Part shown: positions 55,360 through 64,000 of the stretch, in pieces
How positions within the stretch are numbered: position 1 is the stretch's first letter
How the letters are laid out: the number at the start of each line of letters is the position of its first letter
Assembly: GCA_963576725.1 (NCBI GenBank)
Contig: OY755240.1
Coordinates: forward strand, 35,320,163-35,384,162
Reading direction: 5' to 3'
DNA from: Azorinus chamasolen
Taxonomy: Eukaryota > Mollusca > Bivalvia > Cardiida > Solecurtidae
DNA length: 64,000 nucleotides
Notes under the pieces: model-generated
Seen by the model: only the letters and a program-made list of their open reading frames with translations
Told to the model about the DNA's origin: nothing
Databases searched by the model: none
Translations under genes and position numbers: made by a program

Positions 55360-57372
55360 ATATAGAGAGATAGATTTATTTCGGTAAAAGGTGTAGATAA
55401 GAAGGCAAAACATAGTTAGACATATAAAAAGCCATGTAAGGCGCATTAGAAACCAGGGATAACACAAAAAAGGAAAATAGTTAACTTATTTTCATTATGG
55501 TCCTTGAATCTAGTGGCAAGACACAGAGAGTCACGGTTTCATTATAAATAGCTATCACAGGTATTATCTTAAAATATAAGTATCACAGAAATATCCCTAT
55601 AAACACTGTTAAGTTCAAAATATGTCGGTTATAGAATGTCTATGACCATGTTTACTGATTAACACAGCAGAGTATCAGAACAATTCATAAGAGTCATGTT
55701 AAAGAATAAACTGAAACAAACCTATCAAATAAACAAAGATAAAACAGTAAATTACCAAAACGAAGCCCTGATATTCTATTCTGATAATAACTGATCTTGC
55801 AATTGCATCGCAAGATAAGAAATAGTACCCAGATATTTTACAGAGGTAGAAGATTTATGTTGAACATTACGAATTATATCTAAATGTGACTGAGTTCTTA
55901 ATTTAGGTTTAGAACCTAACATGATTGAATCAGTCTTACCTAGATGAAGAGAAAGTTTATAACCAATTAATCATTTGCTAATTGCATCTAGATCTTTTGA
56001 CAGACAACTTTCAATTTGGGAAATAGTTATGCCAGATACTAAAATACTTGAGTCATGTGCATACAATGAAATCGTGTTTGATACAGCACCTGGCATGTCG
56101 TTTACATAAGCTTAAAACAAAAGTGGTCTCATTATGGAGCCTTGTGACACACCACAAGCGATACCTTCACGAGATGAAAATGTTCCCGATACATCAATAG
56201 TTGTTGTCTTTCTGAAAGGTAAGATCTAAACCAGTCAACACTGTATTGGTGCAAACCTAAAGCTTTAAGTTTCATAAGTAAGATACTATGGTCAATTGTA
56301 TCAAAAGCTTTCTGTAAATCAAGGAGTACCATGCCAACCATATTATCTTTATCCATTTGGAATCTGATAAAGTCAGAAAGATTAATCAGACAAGTATCAG
56401 TAGAAAATCCTCGTCTAAAACCGGATGAAAATTGTACAAAAGTTTATTATCATTCAAATATGTTTCAAGTTGATCAAAATAACCTTTTCAAATACCTTAG
56501 ATAATATGGCAAGAATGACCTGTAATTACTGACATCTGATCTATCATTTTTCTTATACAAAGGAACAACTCGAAATGGATTATTGATAAATTAATAACAT
56601 GAGTGAGAGGGCAAACGATCAAATGAGCACCATCACGTACACATATAGATATAATGTCATCCAATCCAGTAGCTTTATTAAAACCTAAGTTCCTTAAATA
56701 TTTGAAAATACTATCTTCACTTACGATTGAGAATGAAAAACTATTAGGAAGAACACATTAAGAAAAATAGTAATCAACCACAAATTTCTTGCCATAATTG
56801 TCTATTCGTTTTGGAAGCTGCTCAACCGGACTAGACGCTATATTGACATAAAAAGGGTTAAAATGTTTGGCAACATTAAGTTTATCAAAGCAAAGTTCAT
56901 CATTAATATCTAGTCCCATACTCCTAGTGCCCTTTTTAGGTGGCAATCCAAGCTCTTTCAAAGTTTTCCACAATTCTGGTCAAGTTTGCTGTTAAATAAG
57001 ATTTCTTTGCTTTAAAAATACAGATTGTGTTTTGTTCTTAAGAGTTTTAAAAACATTAAAATCAAGTTCAGACTTGGTTTTCTTATACAAGTTAAAAGCT
57101 TTATTCCTCTCTTGGATGCTTTTTAAAATATCAGAAGTAATCCAAAGCGCCGTTGTCTGTTTCAAACGTATTTCTTTAACAGGAGCAATACCATCTATTA
57201 CTGATAAGAAAATGATCTTAAAATTCGTCCAAGCATCTGACACAGTATCAGAGAAAACTAGAATTGTTTTTGATACAAAAACAGATGTCTCCCCCAACGC
57301 ATTGACTAACTTTTCCAAAGTCCCATGACTCTGCAGAAAATCATCGAACTGGAAAATGAATAAACTATGCAA
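55360..57372 (-). mobile_element. CR1/L2/Jockey-type LINE, 5'-truncated, degenerate reverse transcriptase
   Basis: Reading on the - strand: a linker (TTALWITSDILKSIQERNKA, about 57165-57100), a SEDSIFKYLRNLGFNKATGL start of the polymerase (about 56730-56670), KKNDRSDVSNYRS, then QMDKDNMVGMVLLDLQKAFD then TIDHSILL (56356-56270), GVSQGSIMRPLLF with a stop (about 56145-56110), YAHDSSILVSG (about 56065-56035, where the catalytic YADD has become YAHD), and KLSLHLGKTDSIMLGSK (about 55950-55900). Several stops and frameshifts separate the blocks. Endonuclease is absent. The element lies in the first visible dehydrogenase intron, in the same orientation as the gene. The 3' boundary near 55360 is approximate. 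Confidence 0.8.
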
Positions 57373-58510
57373 AACTAGGCATGAGGCTGATCAATCCTAT
57401 GAAGTTTCATGAAAATCCGATTAAAAGAATTTGGGGGAAACCCCGCGGACAAAATTTACCATGTAAACATTTAAAATTCCCATAACTCTACAGATAATAA
57501 TCAAACCGAAACAGGAATTATATATGCATAACTAGCCATGATGCTTATCAATCCTATGGACTTTAATGAATATCCAATTAAAGGTTTTGAAGAAACCCTG
57601 CGGACAAAATTTCCATGTACAAATTTCAAAGTCCCAAAACTCTGCAGAAAATGGGAGGCCATAACTCCAATATTTTTGAAGCTAGAGTTATGATACTTGT
57701 GCATAACACTTCCTTCCATACATGAAATGTCATTCCAATAGCACCGGTAGAGCAGGAGTTATTGATCGGACAAAACTAATGTAACAAAAGGCAATAACTC
57801 CAAAAGTATTGAAGCCAGAGCTATGGCCCTTGTACAGGACACTTTCTCCTATCATGCTCTGTCAATGTATGATGTTTCAATCAATTTGCAGTAGCCATGT
57901 AGGAGCTATCGTCTGGACAAGTAAGTGTGAATAATTGACTCGAATTGTGACCATGACGTTGAACCTTGAATTGTGACATTGACCTTTGACCCACATGCCT
58001 GAGCCCTGCTGTCTGCACATCGGCTTGTTAAAAAGAACATTGTCACATCCTTTTGGAATCATTCCAAGGGTTATACAGACATGAAAAGTAAGGCTACAAT
58101 ATTTGACATTGAATTGTAACCTTGACCTTAAAAGCATGTGCCTGAAACCTGCTGTCTGCACATCGCATGTCTAAGGAGAACATGTGTGCCACATCATTTT
58201 GAAATCCTTCCAATGGTTTAAGAGATGTTGAGCGGACACGAAGGGTGTGGCTAAAACATTTCACTTTGAATTGTGACCTTGACCTTTGACCCACGTGCCT
58301 GACTCAAACGCTCTGTACATCGTCTTATTGAGTCGACATTTTTGCCAAACCTTTTTGAAATCCTTCCATATTTGTGAGAGATATGGAGCGGACACGAGTG
58401 TGACAGACAGACAGACATACAGACGGACGGACGAACAGACAGACGGACATACGGACAATTCGACCAAAAACAATATGTCATCCCATTATAAATGGGAGAG
58501 ACACAATAAC
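57373..58510. repeat. Dispersed bivalve-type repeat with CAGACGGACGGACG tail
   Basis: 57373-57890 has two to three diverged units with aaaatttccatgtacaaatt and actctgcagaaaat. 57900-58400 has three units with ttgaattgtgaccttgacct and gcctgagccctgctgtctgc. It closes with a cagacggacggac microsatellite and tcccattataaatgggagag. No protein is supported. Confidence 0.7.
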
Positions 58511-58562
58511 TGGACTCCAGTCAGTGTGTAAACATTGAAAAATAACACATGCATGTACTCCC

Positions 58563-58650
58563 TTCACCACGTAAACAAGGATTAGTCAGATGGATTAGTC
58601 AGATGGATTAGTCGTCAGATGGATTAGTCAGATGGATTAGTCAGATGCGT
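58563..58650. repeat. 12-bp repeat GGATTAGTCAGAT
   Basis: Six to seven near-identical units. Confidence 0.85.
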
Positions 58651-58917
58651 ATATTTTGTGCGCATCTAAATCTTGTATTGTTCGTTCGTTAGAGATTTTA
58701 TCCTATTCTCTATTCTCTATAATGGTACATTCATATTGCAAAAATATATTTTTATTCTATAATTTTATATATGTATCGTATAGTTTATATATTTTTTGTA
58801 CAATGTTTACATTTATTTTGCAAAACTCCCATACATACGTTGTCTAATCGGATACATACATTGTATAATGTTTTATATGTGTTAAATAATTTCAATATAT
58901 GTAGTGTATAAACGCGC

Positions 58918-59045
58918 GTTTATACTTATTGTATTAATGACCAATGAAACATGGTCACATTTGAAAACATGCGAAGATTCACCGTCCAATCAGATCTTCG
59001 TTGCAAATGTGAACACATCCCATTGGTCTTTTATACCATAAATAC
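58918..59045. repeat. Imperfect inverted repeat, MITE-like
   Basis: The arms (accaatgaaacatggtcaca ... gcgaagatt and aatcagatcttcgttgcaaa ... cccattggtcttttatacc) fold over about 100 bp. The family is unknown. Confidence 0.55.
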
Positions 59046-59099
59046 ATATAAAAAAAACCTGTTGCGACATCCATTTGATGTTTGTATAAATTGTTGTAT

Positions 59100-59420
59100 G
59101 TTTTCATATTTAGATATTTTTTAATTATACAACAAATATATGAAATATAGAATACGTAGGTTAACCTATGTAATAAAGATACATTTTTTGTAAAACAAAT
59201 TTATAGAATATACAATGCATATACAAAATTATAGAATCAAAATATATTTTACAACAGATATATAAAATATATAATACATATATGAAATCAAAAAATAAAA
59301 ATACATTTTATACAACAAAACTATAAAATATACAATACATATATGAATTATAGAATGAAAATATATTTTTTACAATATAGATATACCATTATAGAACAAA
59401 TGTATGTACTTTTACAACAT
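59100..59420. repeat. AT-rich degenerate repeat, about 60-bp unit
   Basis: Four to five units contain tatacaatacatatatgaat and aaaatatattttttacaa. Confidence 0.7.
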
Positions 59421-61790
59421 GTATACGTTTTGTTTAATATTGCAACGCCTGCAATGCCATAGAATTCACTTTATATTTTCTTTCGTGCAATCAAGTCAGT
59501 AGTTATGTCAGTTAAATGGCCCTATGCATATATCAATTGTCAATTGTTTGAAGAAAAACACCCGTGGGCTTCAGACGTGCTTCATAGGTGTGAAGAATTC
59601 TTATGTGTAAATATTAGCGTTTAAGTTTAAAATGAGCATCCTATTCAAAACTACTACATGATATGTGAATACATTTTATACTGACCTAACGTACATGTAT
59701 ATTGAAATGAAACTTAACAACTACAACGTAGATAACAGATACGTATCCAAGTGCTAACGGCTGAATGAGTATTGAACATATAAATTTAAAGTTACACTAC
59801 TTTTCTTATATATCAATCAACATCAAACGTTATACATATATTTATATCATTAACAACTTCTAAACTCTTCTAAATCCTTTGAAATCCTTTCAGAAATAGA
59901 CTATTTTGTCGAGATTTACGGGAATCAACGGACATATTCGGCAAAATTATTTTGATTCAAGATCGATTTAGGAACAACACAATGAACATTTCCTCCGTGT
60001 ACATCAAAATGAGCACGTCCGTTACACATAATTCATTTTGTATTATTTGCGTAGGCAAATGAATACAAAGTTATAGGTATATTCTCGCGTCGGCCACATG
60101 CTACTCTCGCCGACCTGATAACCGCCATTTCGCATGGCAATCTAGTACAAGTTATTGACGTGCATTCGATAGATTCAAAAGGCGTTTATTAACATGACAT
60201 CCGGAAACAGTCAATGTATAATATTTCTGACATGAAAATGCTTCGCAGCGTTAGCTTTTGTTTAGTATGTGTAAGAAAGTCCACAAAATAGAGTCACGTG
60301 TAAGGAGTGCGCACGAATATACAAAGATTAGGCTCAACGCGAAATCACGTGACCATAATATGAATGAAATTATTCTGCCAGAGAATACTCAATGTATAAA
60401 GAAGTGCGCGTCGGATGACCTTATGCAAGCGATTAGGTAATCACACCTATAACTTCGAAAGCAACTCCGAGTGGTCAGTTTGATAAGCATAGCGGGAAAC
60501 GGCCGTACTGTCCTTTCCAATGAATCGCTCACTAGAACGAGTGTTAGATCTAATCCTTTCCTTTCTAGACCTTGTATTTTATGCTAAATATCAGAAATTT
60601 GATTTTCAAAACATTGTTCCCATGCAAACAATACTATGCTGCAGCCTCTGCAACGCTTTGATTAGATTTACTATTAATTCCGGTGACTGGTTTTCCGTAT
60701 CAAATCAAGTTTTCTCATTTTCAGTACAAACAAACTTTGCTGGGCGTTCTCTTTAATTTCATGGTACATAGATTCCGATTTAGAAATCATTTTGTTACTC
60801 AAACTTTGCCAAAACAAATACACAGAATACAAGTTTAACAGGTATTGTTATAAATGAGGATTATGTACCCCGCCCACAACTAATTCTTAATATGTTGCTG
60901 TCGACTCTTTGGAACGCACACATGTTATGGTATAGCCCATGCTTTATAGTTAAATCACTGACATTGTGTTGTGTTAACATTTTTCTTTTATTACAATAAA
61001 CAATATCACATTTGGCAGGTACTATGGTTCTCGGCATACTTTGGAATCTGTAGTCCAAAAATGCATGGTGGATATTCAGAGCAACAGAGAAATGTGCGTT
61101 CTCAAATACTAAAATAGTCATTTCTCAACCAGATTCTAATGAGTTTTCACAGCATACAGTTTGGTGGAGAAAGAAAAGAGTTATCCTTGAAAATGTTTTA
61201 ATTTTAATTTTTTATCTTCACTTTTGGATACTCCTACAACTGATATATGTTTGAAATCCGAAATACGATCGGGGAATTGTGAGGTATTATGACACCAGAT
61301 ACGTATATCATAGCTCTCGTATTTTAAAACCAAACCGCACATCGATCAGTGATGCAGAAATGTTTCACAATTTCAGTAATTGGTATGAAGTTGATTTTGT
61401 AATGCAAATACGTGTCTAAAACTCATAAAGGAGTTACGTAGTTATCCCATCAATATTCTACAATTGTCAAAATCCTTAATGATTTGCGATATATTCCTAA
61501 TGATTCACCTCTCCAATTGAGTGAGGTGCATTTAGTTTTCGCTGATTTAGCTCACTAACCCGTAAAAAGAAACTATTTACTCTCATTTCTATGGATGTAA
61601 ATATGGTAGCGAAATTTGCCTTTTAAAGCTAAAACCACGCGACGAGCTTGTGAACACCCTACATTGATGTGATCATCTGTGATTTAAATTTGAAGTCATG
61701 TTTTGTTTTCCCACTTTCAGACTATATTTACTTCACAACCACAGGTGTTAAGGTTAAGGGCTTGTGTGGCAGTCGTAACAAGTCGCCCCG
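59421..61790. other. No gene seen
   Basis: 2.4 kb of mostly unique-looking AT-rich intron sequence. Open frames at 60258-60440, 60520-60756 and 60861-61121 have no recognisable content or splice support. Confidence 0.4.
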
Positions 61791-61804
61791 TACTTCATTC
61801 TCAG

Positions 61805-61985
61805 TGTTGTTATATTTTCTGGTCCTTCAGGATCATTAGTTTTGATGTTATTAGTTTTGAAAATTGAATACTTCTTAAGCTGGTGCTAGTGTTGCATTTT
61901 AATATCTACTCATTTAACAGACTCAATAAAACAGAGTCTGCAATTTTCTCTTTTTGCATTGCTACTTTCAATTTCGAAGACCCCC
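61805..61985 (+). repeat. Dispersed repeat family, + strand copy
   Basis: tgttgttatattttctggtc is followed by cttcaggatcattag and gagtctgcaattttctcttt, as at 48700. It ends in a poly-C run (61981-61995) before cacacacac. Confidence 0.75.
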
Positions 61986-61989
61986 CCCC

Positions 61990-62519
61990 CCCCCCACACA
62001 CACACTTTCAGACTATATTCAATAGTACACTAACTACATGACAGCCATGAGATCTTTTCGACACTGTTACCAGCTTGCTAGAACTACCTCATGTGTTCAA
62101 AGCCTGGACAAAAAATAGAAAAGTCACTATAAAATGTAATACAATCCAAACTTTCATTATATTACCGTTAAGTTTTAGGGTGAGGATGTCAATGGGGGTG
62201 TCCTTGTGTATTTATATTACACAATCACTTTGATACAACATATTTGACGAAAGGCAGGCCCATAGGGCACAATACACAGTACCAGAAGGAGCAATACACA
62301 AGGACCAGAAGGCACAATATACAAGCAGCAAAGAACAAGCAGCACCCCGTGAGAAATTCGTGATAATCTTTATGAGCAGAGTGTCCAGATGAGTCACTGT
62401 GATATTTTGAATAGGGTCAATGTTTAATGAGAATTAGTCGATGGTACTTTTAAAAATGAATGTAAATAAGAAACGAAATAAAATCCCATTATGTGTCAAT
62501 ATTTGAACAAAACATGTTA
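61990..62519. other. No gene seen
   Basis: A short ggaccagaaggcacaatata repeat lies at 62255-62330. The rest is AT-rich. Confidence 0.35.
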
Positions 62520-62955
62520 GCTCACCGGAGCACAAAGTGCCCAGGATGAGCCTGAGTGATTGCCTGATGAAAATATTCACCTCTGAAACTTGAAGATTCT
62601 AAGCTTCCATATTTGACACATAACATCATGTTCAGGTCCTCTACAAATTTTTATATAAATTATGCCCCTGGGGTCAAAATTGGCCCCTACCCAGGGGTGG
62701 CCAGTTTTCAATAGAAACATTAGTGAACATTTTGAAAAGCTTCTCCTCTGAAACTGGAAGTTTCTCAACTTTCATATTTGTTACATAGCATCATGTTTAG
62801 GTCCTATACAAAATTTATATAAATTATGCCACTGGGGTCAAAATTGGCCCCGCCCCAGGACGGATCATTTTTCTATAGAAACATATAGTGAAAACTTTGA
62901 AAATCTTCTCGTTTGATTGAGCGATATCAGGGCCATCATGGCCCTCTTGTTTAGA
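62520..62955 (-). mobile_element. Short copy of the 165-bp-repeat element
   Basis: Reverse orientation relative to 10389-11846: gttagctcaccggagcacaa starts it and gggccatcatggccctcttg then tttag ends it. It holds two internal 165-bp units against about eight in the other copy. The shared ends define the element boundaries. Confidence 0.75.
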
Positions 62956-63076
62956 ATGCTTAAGAATAGTTTACCCCGTTAAACGTTTTACCATCTTTAA
63001 GAGACAAGTATATATAGGCATGGACCAATGCTTATTAGAATGATTTTAGAACACGGTTGCTTTTGCGTACGTTTAC

Positions 63077-63230
63077 CTGTAACTGTCTGAGATGACGTTG
63101 ACAATTCTGCTGGGGGAGCCTTTCTTTAGCTTGTCTTTCAGAAGATATGTCAAGTAGAAATGCCCCAGAAAGTTTACACCAAAGGACCTCTCATAGTGAT
63201 CAACTGTGGTGGCTTTTGGTCCCATGTAAC
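63077..63230 (-). CDS. RDH-like: Short-chain dehydrogenase (retinol dehydrogenase 11-14-like), internal exon
   Basis: This 154-nt exon lies between attttatcag (AG at 63232-63231) and TTACAG|GTAAAC. It encodes YMGPKATTVDHYERSF then GVNFLGHFYLTYLLKDKLKK and GSPSRIVNVISDSY. NxLGHFxLTxLLxxxLKxxxPSRIVNVxS is the hallmark central segment of the RDH11-14 group, including the structural Asn and the strand before the catalytic Ser. The cofactor-binding TGxxxGIG exon is not in the window and must lie beyond 64000. It enters at phase 1 and leaves at phase 2, and joins 49597 in frame across a 13.5-kb intron. Confidence 0.9.
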
Positions 63231-64000
63231 CTGATAAAATACGAGGAGATTTAAGCCCAATTCAACATGTCTTATATAATAATCATATATATCAGCTGCA
63301 GCACGATTGATAAGATTCTGTAATAATAAAAGCTGAATTACGTCAAGCGAGTTACCACTTGATATGTGTTTTCACATTCCGGTGAATTAGTTTGTCATAT
63401 AAACGTACAAAGGTTCGACATCGTGATAACAGATTATAAGTCCAGCATTTTCAATTTGTCTTATGGTTTGTTATATTCGCGATGAGTTCAACCTGAAATG
63501 TGTTTTTATGAAATACACACTTACGTCGTTTTTTTTAATAAATTTTCTTAAAACACTAAACTAGGGATTCGCGACACGTGATCATCCTTATATCGACATT
63601 ATGAGTTTGAGAAATTTTCACTGCAAAACTATTCCACAAAAAATCTCCCACAAACTGGTTGAGAATTTAGGTGCAAGCATTGTCATCTGCTAGACACATT
63701 TTCGCCTGCTTCAATAGTAATGCTAATTCAAATTCTTTATAAAACAATAAACAGAGTGTAAAACAGTTTTAGATCCTAATAGTGAGACGTCTAGTTACTC
63801 AGCATCTCATCTGGGTCCAACTTGTTTGCATATGAGTCCCATCTTCATTTAAATGAATGGGTAAATATCTCATTCGACGCTTATAAATAGTATGATGGCT
63901 CGTTTACTCTTAAGGGTACACAATTCGCGACGAAATTGGGTATTTATATCATTATCAATGCAAGACTGTTACAATGGATGGCAATGTTTTCATCTTAACA
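63231..64000. other. Upstream intron, no exon seen
   Basis: AT-rich. A worn copy of the small hairpin family lies at about 63748-63830 (aaacagagtgtaa ... catctgggtccaacttgttt). Confidence 0.4.

Noticed and set aside
60258..61121. Three short open frames in the 59.4-61.8 kb intron stretch
   Set aside because: They have no splice signals in register, no recognisable motif and ordinary AT-rich codon use.

Overview
This window is nuclear DNA from an animal, most likely a bivalve mollusc. It is AT-rich and intron-rich, about a fifth of it by my own tally is short-period tandem arrays, and it is crowded with small DNA-transposon derivatives, LINE fragments, a tRNA-derived SINE, and dispersed repeats of a style common in bivalve genomes. 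There are no bacterial operons, ribosome binding sites or CRISPR arrays. Species cannot be fixed from the sequence alone.

Two multi-exon genes are firmly supported, both partial. On the + strand, three short exons (6063-6152, 6575-6669, 13847-13967) splice in frame into the C-terminus of an acid sphingomyelinase (SMPD1-like); its N-terminal exons lie left of the window. On the - strand, three exons (63230-63077, 49597-49446, 45785-45460) splice in frame into the C-terminal two thirds of a short-chain dehydrogenase of the retinol dehydrogenase 11-14 type; its first exons lie right of the window. Its introns are 13.5 kb and 3.7 kb and are filled with satellites and transposon debris.

Between them lie weaker candidates: a 1.5-kb - strand coding exon for an unrecognised basic protein (20364-21881); a possible + strand first exon (23254-23320) divergent from it; and a cysteine-rich - strand terminal exon (44527-44738) followed by a polyadenylation signal.

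Layout: 1-5650 is dispersed repeats with a LINE 3' scrap and a 4.1-kb Kolobok-like element (TTAA target, THAP-like start) that holds its own nested MITE. 6-14 kb is the sphingomyelinase 3' end, with a 7.2-kb intron containing a minisatellite split by a 4.7-kb TIR transposon, itself split by a third element. 14-20 kb holds microsatellites, pogo-like MITEs and a SINE. 20-23.3 kb is the orphan gene and its divergent neighbour. 23.6-31 kb is arrays and 140-bp hairpin elements, partly in a 1-kb tandem duplication. 32.3-34.85 kb is a 41-bp satellite. 35-44 kb holds more arrays and an L1/Tx1-like LINE fragment inside an array. 44.4-63.2 kb is the cysteine-rich exon and the dehydrogenase, whose introns hold a 30-bp satellite with higher-order structure, a Mutator-like MITE and a CR1/Jockey-type LINE.

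No novel multi-gene system is visible. The most interesting material is the mobile-element biology: nested insertions datable from interrupted arrays, a transposon studded with a two-strand 14-bp motif, and recurrent hairpin families.
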